Assembly (NCBI GenBank): GCA_902362725.1 | Contig: CABIXM010000021.1 | Coordinates: forward strand, 1-55,724 | Direction of reading: 5' to 3' | DNA: 55,724 nt | Origin: Clostridiaceae bacterium | Lineage (GTDB): Bacteria; Bacillota; Clostridia; Lachnospirales; Lachnospiraceae | Shown here: piece by piece, positions 48,588 to 55,724 of the stretch | Layout of the letters: each line of letters starts with the position of its first letter | Position numbering within the stretch: the stretch's first letter is position 1 | Made by a program: the position numbers and the translations under genes | Notes under the pieces: generated by a model | Seen by the model: the letters and a program-made list of their open reading frames with translations, nothing else | What the model was told of the DNA's origin: nothing | Databases searched by the model: none

Positions 48588-49655
48588 ATGAAAAAGAAAT
48601 GGATTGCGGCGGCACTGGTGTGCGCACTGGCATTGACAGGCGGCTGTGGAAAGAGTAAGAGCTCAGATGCGAGCGACAGTGGCACCGGCAGCACGGCCTC
48701 CGGCATCTCCGGACAGTACCCGGACAGCAGCATCACGAAGCTCGGTAACTACAAGGGCGTGGAGATCGCGGAGGCGGACGTGACGGTAAGCGACGACGAA
48801 GTTCAGAGCGAGATTGATAACCTGCTGGCTTCCAACCCGGTTTATCAGAAATTGGACAAGACCACGGTAGAGGACGGCGACTGGGTGAATATTGATTTCG
48901 TGGGAAAGAAGGACGGCGAGGCCTTTGATGGCGGTTCTTCTGACGAGGGCGGCTACGATCTGCAGATCGGCTCCGGTTCCTTCATCGACGGTTTCGAGGA
49001 CGGTCTGATCGGCAAACAGGTAGGCGATAGCTTTGAGCTTCCGCTGACTTTCCCGGAGACTTACACGCCGAACCCGGATCTGGCGGGTCAGGACGTGGTT
49101 TTTGAGGTGACGGTCAACGCCATCGAGGAGCAGGTGGACGCAGAGTGGAACGATGAGTTTGTGCAGGCGAATACGGATTATCAGACGGTAGACGAGTATG
49201 TGGAGGCCACAAAAGCCAGCCTGCAGGAACAGAAGGATTCCGACAAGGCTTATTATGTAATGCAGGCCATTGTGGACGATTCCGAGTTCGAGTGCGCGGA
49301 CAGCGATGTGCAGTCGCTGGTGGATACCCAGAAGCAGCAGTATGAGCAGTACGCGTCCTATTTTGGTATGAGCCTGGATGATTTTCTGAGCAACAACGGC
49401 ATGACCGACGAGAAGCTGGAGGAGAACGCCAGATTCCAGATCAGCTGCACCCTGGCCATCGACGCCATCGGTAAGGCTGAGAACATGACCGTATCCGACG
49501 AGGAGTACCAGAGCGGCCTGGAGGAACTGGCAAACCAGTATGGCGCAGAGTCCGGCGAGGCCTTCGAGGAGCAGTACGGCAAAGAGGACGTCGAAAACAG
49601 TATTCTGTATGATAAGATCATGGATTATGTAGTAGACCAGGCAGTCGTAAAATAA
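48588..49655 (+). CDS. Exported trigger-factor-like PPIase lipoprotein
   Basis: 355-residue lipoprotein: signal peptide with lipobox LTGGC (Cys20), a Ser/Gly-rich linker (21-42), then a trigger-factor-like layout. An FKBP-type PPIase domain lies at about 93-172 (GDWVNIDFVGKKDGEAFDGGSS, FIDGFEDGLIGKQVGDSFELPLTFPETY), and a helical C-terminal chaperone arm at about 180-350 (VDEYVEATKASLQEQKD, MSLDDFLSNNGMTDEKLEENARFQI). It probably helps fold proteins outside the membrane. Normal trigger factor has no signal peptide. AGAGGAG ribosome site. Confidence 0.9.
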   Translation: MKKKWIAAALVCALALTGGCGKSKSSDASDSGTGSTASGISGQYPDSSITKLGNYKGVEIAEADVTVSDDEVQSEIDNLLASNPVYQKLDKTTVEDGDWVNIDFVGKKDGEAFDGGSSDEGGYDLQIGSGSFIDGFEDGLIGKQVGDSFELPLTFPETYTPNPDLAGQDVVFEVTVNAIEEQVDAEWNDEFVQANTDYQTVDEYVEATKASLQEQKDSDKAYYVMQAIVDDSEFECADSDVQSLVDTQKQQYEQYASYFGMSLDDFLSNNGMTDEKLEENARFQISCTLAIDAIGKAENMTVSDEEYQSGLEELANQYGAESGEAFEEQYGKEDVENSILYDKIMDYVVDQAVVK

Positions 49656-49677
49656 ATCAGAAAATGACAGAAAATGT

Positions 49678-49711
49678 AAGGCGCTTCCGAATGTCGGAGG
49701 CGTCTTATTTG
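49678..49711 (+). terminator. Terminator after the PPIase lipoprotein
   Basis: AAGGCGCTTCCGA-atg-TCGGAGGCGTCTT (49678-49706, two mismatches), followed by ATTTGT. Confidence 0.65.
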
Positions 49712-49713
49712 TC

Positions 49714-49902
49714 ATGCAATAGGAAATTCCTATGGAATCACCTATTGCATAACAAATATTATCGCACTGCGGCGGCGAGGTAGTATGTCGCTTAGGCGAC
49801 CCGCCGCAGGCAAGCAGAGCTTGCAAAGATGCGCACTCGGCGCAGTGGTAGATGGTTGCTGAAGCAACCGCGCCTCGGCGCGAGAATGTGCCAATGGCAC
49901 AT
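49714..49902. repeat. Cluster of seven consecutive hairpins
   Basis: In order: TGCAATAGG...CCTATTGCA; CTGCGGCG...CGCCGCAG enclosing TCGC-tta-GGCGA; GCAAGC-aga-GCTTGC; TGCGC-actcg-GCGCA; GGTTGCT-ga-AGCAACC; CGCGCC-tc-GGCGCG; AATGTGCC-aat-GGCACATT. Hairpins five and six lie in the 49-bp repeat. Loops are 2-5 bases in most. No gene fits here, and the region between the PPIase and FeoB genes (49656-50006) is otherwise empty. Confidence 0.8.
49844..49892. repeat. 49-bp palindromic repeat, copy 2
   Basis: Identical to 19735-19783 over 49 bases; embedded in the seven-hairpin cluster upstream of feoB. Confidence 0.85.
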
Positions 49903-49964
49903 TCTTTCTTGTAAATAACTTGACAAATACGCCCATCTGTCATACCTTTACAGAGGAAGACAAA

Positions 49965-49979
49965 TGATAATATTTCTCA
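49965..49979 (+). promoter_or_regulatory. Fur-like box before feoB
   Basis: TGATAATATTTCTCA matches the 7-1-7 iron box TGATAAT-n-ATTATCA at 12 of 14 positions and lies 28 bases before the FeoB start. A TTGACA at 49920-49925 may be the -35 of its promoter. Confidence 0.55.
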
Positions 49980-50006
49980 ATAAAACAAAAGTAAAAGAGG
50001 CAGAGT

Positions 50007-52346
50007 ATGACATTAAGAGAATTACCGATCGGGAAGACCGCCACCATCGTCTCCGTAGGGGGAGAAGGCGAGTTGAGACAGCATTTTCTGGATATGGGAC
50101 TGATTCCCCAGGGCGAGGTAACCATGGTGAAACTGGCCCCCATGGGCGATCCCATGGAGCTTCGGATCCACAGTTACGAGCTGACCCTGCGGTTGGCGGA
50201 CGCGGAGAAAATCGAGATTGAAAATATCCGGGACGCGAAAGAACAGAAGCCCAAAGTAAAATGGGAAGTTATCGATCATCCGGGTCTCGGCGAAGGTGGA
50301 AAGTATCATTTTAAAGAGACAGAAAATCCCCTTCCGGAGGGAACGCTGCTGACCTTTGCGCTGGCAGGCAACCAGAATTGCGGTAAGACCACCCTGTTTA
50401 ATCAGCTTACCGGATCCAGTCAGCATGTGGGCAATTTCCCGGGCGTGACTGTGGACCGGAAGGATGGCGCTATCCGTGGAAAAGAAAATACCCTGGTGAC
50501 CGATTTACCGGGTATCTATTCCATGTCTCCCTATTCCAGCGAGGAGATTGTGACCCGAAACTTTGTATTGAATGAGCATCCGAAAGGAATCATCAATATC
50601 GTGGACGCCACGAATATTGAGCGGAACCTGTATCTGACCATGCAGCTTATGGAGCTGGATATTCCCATGGTACTGGCTTTGAACATGATGGACGAGGTGC
50701 GGGAAAATGGCGGCTCCATCCTGATTAACCGTATGGAGGAGATGCTGGGTATTCCGGTGGTTCCCATTTCAGCCGCGAAAAACGAGGGTATCGACGAACT
50801 GGTGTCTCATGCCCTGCATGTGGCCAAATATCAGGAGCGTCCCCAGGAAATCGACTATTGCGACGCCAATGAGGACGGCGGCGCGGTACACCGCTGCTTG
50901 CACGCCATCATGCATCTGATCGAAGATCACGCCAGAGAAGCGCAGATTCCTGTGCGGTTCGCGGCGTCCAAGCTGGCAGAGGGCGACAAGCTGATTCTGG
51001 AAGCGCTGCACCTGGATCAGAATGAGAAAGAGATGCTGGAGCATATCGTAACCCAGATGGAGACCGAGCGTGGCCTGGATCGGGCGGCGGCCATTGCCCA
51101 TATGCGGTTTGACTTTATCGAGAGCGTCTGCGATGAGACGGTAGTAAAGCCTCATGAGAGTAAGGAGCACCTGCGCAGCGTACAGATTGACCGGATTCTG
51201 ACGGGCAAATATACAGCCATTCCCTGCTTTGTGGGAATCATGGGACTGGTCTTTTACCTGACCTTCGGCGTCATCGGCGCGTTTTTATCCGGGCTGCTGG
51301 ATCAGGGCATTACGGCGCTGGGAACTGCCGTGGATCACTGGCTGACGGCAGGCGGAGCCAGCGATGTCATCCATTCCCTTGTGATTGATGGTATCTTTAA
51401 CGGCGTGGGCAGTGTCTTAAGCTTCCTGCCGATCATCGTAACGCTGTTCTTTTTCCTGTCCCTGCTGGAGGACAGCGGCTATATGGCCCGGGTAGCCTTT
51501 GTCATGGACAAGCTGCTCCGGAAAATCGGCCTGTCCGGACGGAGCATTGTCCCCATGCTGGTGGGTTTTGGCTGTACAGTCCCGGGCGTCATGGCCAGCC
51601 GCACCCTGCCCTCTGAGCGCGACCGGAAAATGACCATTCTGCTGACGCCCTTTATGAGCTGCTCCGCAAAGCTTCCCATCTATGGCTTCTTTGCGGCGGC
51701 CTTTTTCCCGGGGAAAGCGGCTCTGGTGATGATAGCCCTGTATTTTGGCGGAATCGTGATGGGAATTCTGATGGCGCTGCTGCTGCGTCACACCATGTTC
51801 AGCGGCGAGGCGGTGCCCTTCGTTATGGAGCTGCCCAATTATCGTCTGCCGGGAGCGAAGAATGTGGGCCATCTTTTGTGGGACAAGGCAAAGGATTTTC
51901 TGCAGCGCGCCTTTACGGTAATCTTTATGGCGACGCTGGTGATCTGGTTCCTGCAGACCTTTGATCTGCACCTGACCCAGGTGACAGATTCCCAGAACAG
52001 TATCCTGGCACATGTGGCAGGAGTTATCGCGCCGATCTTTAAGCCCATGGGCTTTGGCGACTGGCGGATTTCCACGGCCCTGATTACAGGCTTTCTGGCA
52101 AAGGAGAGCGTGGTATCGACCCTGTCGATTCTGTTCGGCGGAACAGAGGCGCTGATGAGCCTTCTGACGCCGCTGGCCGTTGTGAGCCTTCTGACCTTCT
52201 GCCTGCTCTATACGCCCTGCGTGGCAGCCATTGCCTCCATTAAGCGGGAGCTGGGTGGAAAATGGGCTGTGGCAGTTGTGGTTCTTCAGTGCGTAATTGC
52301 CTGGATAGCGGCATTCGCAGTACATACGGTGGGGATGCTGGTGTGA
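50007..52346 (+). CDS. feoB: FeoA-FeoB fusion ferrous iron transporter
   Basis: 779-residue Fe2+ uptake protein. Residues 1-75 are a FeoA/SH3-like domain (MTLRELPIGKTATIVSV...GLIPQGEVTMVKLAPMGDPMELRI), normally a separate protein. The G domain follows: G1 GNQNCGKTT (121-129), G3 DLPG (166-169), G4 NMMD and G5 SAAK, then the membrane part with two Gate-type repeats (LVGFGCTVPGVMASRTL; AKESVVSTLSILFG). Iron limitation through the Fur-like box upstream probably induces it. The start at 50007 gives the full FeoA domain and has AGAGGCAG before it. Confidence 0.94.
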   Translation: MTLRELPIGKTATIVSVGGEGELRQHFLDMGLIPQGEVTMVKLAPMGDPMELRIHSYELTLRLADAEKIEIENIRDAKEQKPKVKWEVIDHPGLGEGGKYHFKETENPLPEGTLLTFALAGNQNCGKTTLFNQLTGSSQHVGNFPGVTVDRKDGAIRGKENTLVTDLPGIYSMSPYSSEEIVTRNFVLNEHPKGIINIVDATNIERNLYLTMQLMELDIPMVLALNMMDEVRENGGSILINRMEEMLGIPVVPISAAKNEGIDELVSHALHVAKYQERPQEIDYCDANEDGGAVHRCLHAIMHLIEDHAREAQIPVRFAASKLAEGDKLILEALHLDQNEKEMLEHIVTQMETERGLDRAAAIAHMRFDFIESVCDETVVKPHESKEHLRSVQIDRILTGKYTAIPCFVGIMGLVFYLTFGVIGAFLSGLLDQGITALGTAVDHWLTAGGASDVIHSLVIDGIFNGVGSVLSFLPIIVTLFFFLSLLEDSGYMARVAFVMDKLLRKIGLSGRSIVPMLVGFGCTVPGVMASRTLPSERDRKMTILLTPFMSCSAKLPIYGFFAAAFFPGKAALVMIALYFGGIVMGILMALLLRHTMFSGEAVPFVMELPNYRLPGAKNVGHLLWDKAKDFLQRAFTVIFMATLVIWFLQTFDLHLTQVTDSQNSILAHVAGVIAPIFKPMGFGDWRISTALITGFLAKESVVSTLSILFGGTEALMSLLTPLAVVSLLTFCLLYTPCVAAIASIKRELGGKWAVAVVVLQCVIAWIAAFAVHTVGMLV

Positions 52347-52395
52347 TGTTGTATACAATGTACTATCATTCCCCACTGGGAGGAAAAAATAAAAT

Positions 52396-53546
52396 ATGAG
52401 TTTTTTGTTGGGTATTATTTATCTTTCTTTTATCAGCCTGGGACTGCCGGACGCTCTGCTGGGTTCGGCATGGCCGAATATGTATCCGGAGTTTCAGGTT
52501 CCGGTGTCTTATGCAGGTATGATTTCCATTCCCAGACCATTGCGTTTGGAACGATTTTGTCCAGCTTGCAAAGTGATCGCCTCACCAAACGCTTTGGAAC
52601 GGGTAAGGTGACGGCGGCGAGTGTGGGGATTACCGCACTGGCGCTGTGGGGCTTTTCCGTCAGCCACAGCTTTCTCCAGCTGTGTTTATGGGCGATTCCC
52701 TATGGACTGGGAGCAGGAAGCGTCGACGCTTCCCTGAATAATTATGTGGCGCTGCATTATGCCAGCAAGCATATGAGCTGGCTGCATTGTATGTGGGGAG
52801 TGGGAACGACGCTGGGCCCCTACATCATGGGAGCGGTGCTTACCGGCGGAGCCGCGTGGAATATGGGATATCGGGTTATGTCGCTGCTGCAGATGGTACT
52901 TACAGCAGTTTTGATCATCAGTCTCCCCAAGTGGAAGGAAGAGAATCCTGCAGGAGAGGAAGCAAAGGGTGGGAAACCGCTCACCTTCAGGGAAATTATA
53001 TCGATTCCGGGGGCAAAGGCAATCATACTTTGTTTTTTCTGCTATTGCGCTGTCGAGCAGACAACGATGCTTTGGGCAAGCAGCTATCTGAATCTTGCAA
53101 AAGGAATCGACGCCAAAACAGCTGCCTCCTTTGCCGGAATGTTTTGTATCGGGATTACCGTCGGACGTGGAATCAACGGTTTTATAGCTATGAAATGGAA
53201 GGATGAACAGATGGTCCGTATGGGCGAGGGGATTATACTGATGGGAATTCTGGTAATGCTGCTGCCCCTGGGAAATCTTGCGTCCCTGATTGGATTTTCC
53301 CTGGTTGGTTTGGGGTGTGCGCCTATATATCCCTGTATTATCCACTCTACACCGGAATATTTTGGAGCAGAACGTTCGCAGGCCATGATAGGAGTCCAGA
53401 TGGCAAGCGCCTATGTCGGCATCTGTCTGATGCCGCCCTTCTTTGGTCTGCTTGCAAATCATATATCGATCCGGATACTTCCTCTATACTTGCTGCTTTT
53501 TCTTGTGATTATGGGAGTAATGTATGAATTGTTGAATAAGAAATAA
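52396..53546 (+). pseudogene. MFS transporter interrupted by a frameshift
   Basis: The gene starts with a good ATG at 52396 and encodes TM1 and the following loop (MSFLLGIIYLSFISLGLPDALLGSAWPNMYPEFQVPVSYAGMISI), then loses the frame near 52530-52545. The homologous continuation (TIAFGTILSSLQSDRLTKRFGTGKVTAASVG...) is in the frame ending at 53546. Joined, the product would be a 12-TM major facilitator of about 383 residues. A single missing base explains the shift. Either a real mutation or a sequencing error; the rest of the gene looks intact, so the break is recent. GGGAGGAAA precedes the ATG. Confidence 0.85.
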
Positions 53547-53548
53547 GA

Positions 53549-53596
53549 AAAGGGCTGCCGCACGAAAAAAACTTAAATTCGTGCGGCAGCCCCTTT
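53549..53596. terminator. Bidirectional terminator
   Basis: AAGGGCTGCCGCACGAA pairs with TTCGTGCGGCAGCCCCTT, separated by about 12 bases, between the MFS gene and the convergent TraX gene. Confidence 0.9.
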
Positions 53597-53598
53597 GC

Positions 53599-54342
53599 TT
53601 AACGGTTTACATAATTTAGAATCACTGCCAGCGCCAGCATATGCACCGGATAAAATCCATAGCACAGATACTGGAAGGGCTTGCTGTGATAGCCCTGTCG
53701 TCCGCGGTACAGCCAGATGGGAATCAGTGCCAACAGCGCCAGTCCCTGCTGACAGATCTCAAATTCGTTTCCAAACAGGTGAATGGGATACATCAGACCA
53801 CCCAGCATCTCCACATTGACCCAGTAAAGCGCAAGGAGCTGTCCCAGCAGACACCACCATTTCCGTCCGCGGAAAAAATAGAAAATAAATACGGTCAGTA
53901 TGCCTGCGCCGTAGTAATCAACCATGCCCAGGGTTCCAAGTATCGTCCAGGTTACCGTGACCAGGGCCGCCACAAGCAGGTACAGCCAGGTTTTCTGCTT
54001 TTTGCGTACGGCTTCCATCAGATGAACGCCGAGAAGAGCCAGAAGCAATGTCCAGATTACGTTCTGGTGAACCGGATAAAACCAGGTTCCGCCGTACATC
54101 AGATCAAAGGGGATCTCAGAGAGAACCGCGAATAACAGCAGACGCTGGGCGTATTTTTTAAAATTGTGGGTGTGAAAATATCCTTCCACCGCCATAAACG
54201 CAAAGATGGGAAAGGCCAGTCTTCCGGCGCAGGTCAGCCAGTCCTGAGACGGAAGAAGCGTAGCCCAGAGATGATCCATCAGCATCAGCGTCATGGCAAG
54301 GATATGCAGCGCCGCGGCGCTTAAGTCGTGATTTTTTTTCAT
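53599..54342 (-). CDS. TraX family membrane protein
   Basis: 247-residue protein with about eight membrane segments. DLSAAALHILAMTLMLMDHL, RLAFPIFAFMAVEGYFHTHNFKKYAQRLLLFAVLSEIPFDLMY and the C-terminal YGFYPVHMLALAVI are the TraX signature. The founding member acetylates F-pilin, but chromosomal Firmicutes members occur without conjugation genes and their substrate is unknown; acyl transfer to a surface molecule is likely. It stands 26 bases downstream of the FAD oxidoreductase gene. Confidence 0.9.
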   Translation of the reverse strand: MKKNHDLSAAALHILAMTLMLMDHLWATLLPSQDWLTCAGRLAFPIFAFMAVEGYFHTHNFKKYAQRLLLFAVLSEIPFDLMYGGTWFYPVHQNVIWTLLLALLGVHLMEAVRKKQKTWLYLLVAALVTVTWTILGTLGMVDYYGAGILTVFIFYFFRGRKWWCLLGQLLALYWVNVEMLGGLMYPIHLFGNEFEICQQGLALLALIPIWLYRGRQGYHSKPFQYLCYGFYPVHMLALAVILNYVNR

Positions 54343-54368
54343 TTACTACCTCAGAATGATTGGGAATT

Positions 54369-55724
54369 TTATAATCTGGCAGCAATCTGTCTGGCCACGT
54401 AGACTCCGCTTGCGGAAGCGTGGGACAGAGAATGGGTAATACCACTTCCGTCGCCGATGATATATAAGCCTTCGTGACAGGTCATAAGATTGTGATCCAG
54501 CTCGACCTCCATATTGTAGAATTTTACTTCTACGCCATACAGCAGGGTATCGTCGTTGGCGGTTCCGGGCGCAATCTTATCCAGCGCGTAAATCATTTCG
54601 ATAATACCGTCCAGGATTCGCTTCGGAAGAACCAGGCTTAAGTCTCCCGCCGCGGCGTTTAAGGTGGGCACGGTAAAGGATTCGCTGATTCTTTCCGGAG
54701 TACTTCTGCGGCCCCGGATCAGATCGCCGAAGCGCTGGACAATGACCCCGCCGCCCAGCATATTGCTTAATCTCGCGATGCTTTCTCCGTATCCGTTGGA
54801 ATCCTTGAAGGGCTCTGAGAAATGCTTTGCGACCAGTAACGCGAAGTTGGTATTATTGGTCTGCTTGGCCGGATCCTCATAGCTGTGTCCGTTTACGGTG
54901 ACAATTCCGTTGGTGTTCTCGTTTACGACTTCCCCCTTGGGATTCATACAGAAGGTGCGCACCAGATCCTCGTATTTGGAGGTACGGTACACAATCTTGC
55001 TTTCATATAATTCGTCTGTCAGATGGGAGAAAATTCCGGCGGGAAGCTCCACACGCACGCCGATATCCACGCGGTTGGAATTGGTATGGATATTCAGATC
55101 ACGACATACCTGCTCCATCCATTTGCTGCCGCTCCGTCCTGCGGAAATTACACATTCTTTTCCCTCATAACAGGAATCCCCGTGATAGATCCGATATCCC
55201 TGTTCCAGCTTTTCCACCTTATTGATAAAGCAGTTAAAATGAAAATCCACGTTCTTTTTCAGATGATCATATAAATGCTCCAGAACAATATAGTTAATAT
55301 CCGTTCCCAGGTGTCGGACAGAAGCGTCCAAAAGATGCAGGCCATTTTGCATACAGCTGGTTTTCAGACTGGAGCCGGCAGTGGTATACAGCTTTGTTCC
55401 CTCGCCGCCGAAGGCCAGATTAATCTTGTCTACATATTCCATCAATTCCAGGGCGGACTTTTTCCCGATATACTCATACAAAGTACCGCCAAAATCGTTG
55501 GTGATATTGTATTTTCCGTCTGAGAATGCCCCTGCGCCGCCAAAGCCACTCATGATAGAACAGTTTTTGCAGTGAATACAGGATTTGATTTTATCGCCGT
55601 CAATAGGACAGTGGCGTTTTTTTAATTCATTTCCCATTTCAAAAACAGCAATCCGTAAATCCGGTCTTTTTTCCAATAATTCATATGCAGTGAAGATACC
55701 TCCCGGCCCTGCTCCTACAATCAA
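54369..55724 (-). CDS. FAD-dependent oxidoreductase (COG2509-like), 5' end cut
   Basis: 451 residues visible; the start codon lies beyond the window, since the first codon here is an internal residue of the FAD-binding motif IVGAGPGGIFTAYELLEKR. CPIDGDKIKSCIHCKNC (about 39-55, four cysteines, possibly a metal site), SGFGGAGAFSDGKYN, SAGRSGSKWM, and C-terminal GDGSGITHSLSHASASGVYVARQIA are typical of the uncharacterised FAD-dependent dehydrogenase family. Only the first few residues seem to be missing. Substrate unknown. It is followed by TraX on the same strand. Confidence 0.88.
   Translation of the reverse strand: MIVGAGPGGIFTAYELLEKRPDLRIAVFEMGNELKKRHCPIDGDKIKSCIHCKNCSIMSGFGGAGAFSDGKYNITNDFGGTLYEYIGKKSALELMEYVDKINLAFGGEGTKLYTTAGSSLKTSCMQNGLHLLDASVRHLGTDINYIVLEHLYDHLKKNVDFHFNCFINKVEKLEQGYRIYHGDSCYEGKECVISAGRSGSKWMEQVCRDLNIHTNSNRVDIGVRVELPAGIFSHLTDELYESKIVYRTSKYEDLVRTFCMNPKGEVVNENTNGIVTVNGHSYEDPAKQTNNTNFALLVAKHFSEPFKDSNGYGESIARLSNMLGGGVIVQRFGDLIRGRRSTPERISESFTVPTLNAAAGDLSLVLPKRILDGIIEMIYALDKIAPGTANDDTLLYGVEVKFYNMEVELDHNLMTCHEGLYIIGDGSGITHSLSHASASGVYVARQIAARL

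Noticed and set aside
48663..49943. 426-codon frame antisense to the PPIase lipoprotein, running into the hairpin cluster
   Set aside because: Same bias effect. The predicted protein is Leu/Val repeats without a recognisable fold, and the sense gene is certain.
52520..52560. Programmed ribosomal frameshift in the MFS gene
   Set aside because: No convincing slippery heptamer followed by a stable structure at the switch point; a mutation or read error is simpler.

Overview
The window looks like a chromosome segment of a spore-forming, anaerobic gut-type Firmicute, most likely Lachnospiraceae. Evidence: a SipL-type spore coat protein (DUF3794 plus LysM), an RsiV-controlled ECF sigma factor, a FeoA-FeoB fusion, clostridial-style GdhA, strong Shine-Dalgarno sites, and MobA/MobL mobilizable elements typical of that family. 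The genus cannot be fixed from sequence alone. No rRNA, tRNA or CRISPR array was recognised.

Left part (1-13.7 kb), mobile DNA. Two mobilization modules lie side by side. Element 1 (1 to about 4.0 kb, cut by the window edge) runs on the minus strand: a small HTH replication/regulatory protein, a DUF3847 protein, a candidate oriT, two cargo genes, and a MobA/MobL relaxase, with a divergent XRE regulator. Element 2 (about 3998-13667) is a nearly complete integrative mobilizable element: tyrosine integrase, XRE repressor, excisionase, DUF3847 protein, candidate oriT, and relaxase. Two coiled-coil genes overlap the relaxase 3' end in another frame. Its cargo is a two-component system with a lipoprotein. 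An 11-bp direct repeat is the best candidate for its attachment core. Both oriT candidates carry a TAAnTGCGCCCT nick-like core next to inverted repeats, and both sit between the DUF3847 gene and the relaxase. The element 2 repressor/excisionase intergenic region shows a phage-like switch with two ATTGCA-N3-TGCAAT operators.

Middle part (13.7-32.9 kb), accessory and metabolic genes. It holds a MarR/MATE efflux operon with a palindromic operator, flavodoxin-like proteins, two GNAT acetyltransferases and a remnant of a third. A truncated DUF1538 remnant is followed by a candidate yybP-ykoY (Mn2+) riboswitch with terminator, leading a Ca2+/cation antiporter. Next come a broken serine recombinase, a HAD phosphatase, glutamate dehydrogenase, an orphan PEP-synthase-like ATP-binding protein, a second MATE transporter, and a LysR regulator. 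The LysR gene is divergent from a candidate transcript for a 25-aa peptide lying between inverted copies of a hairpin repeat. An AGCS amino-acid symporter, a zinc-ribbon membrane protein/TPM pair and an ECF sigma/RsiV pair complete this part.

Right part (32.9-55.7 kb), mostly chromosomal housekeeping. A creatininase and GntR regulator face a divergent NCS1 permease. A minus-strand cluster malQ-plsC-ddl-murF follows, then sipL, ispE-gntR, and a small membrane protein with murI and a DUF1934 protein. Cardiolipin synthase, an exported trigger-factor-like lipoprotein, FeoAB with a Fur-like box, a frameshifted MFS transporter, TraX, and a partial FAD-dependent oxidoreductase close the window. A 49-bp palindromic repeat occurs in two identical copies 30 kb apart (19735 and 49844). 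The second copy sits in an unusual run of seven consecutive hairpins.
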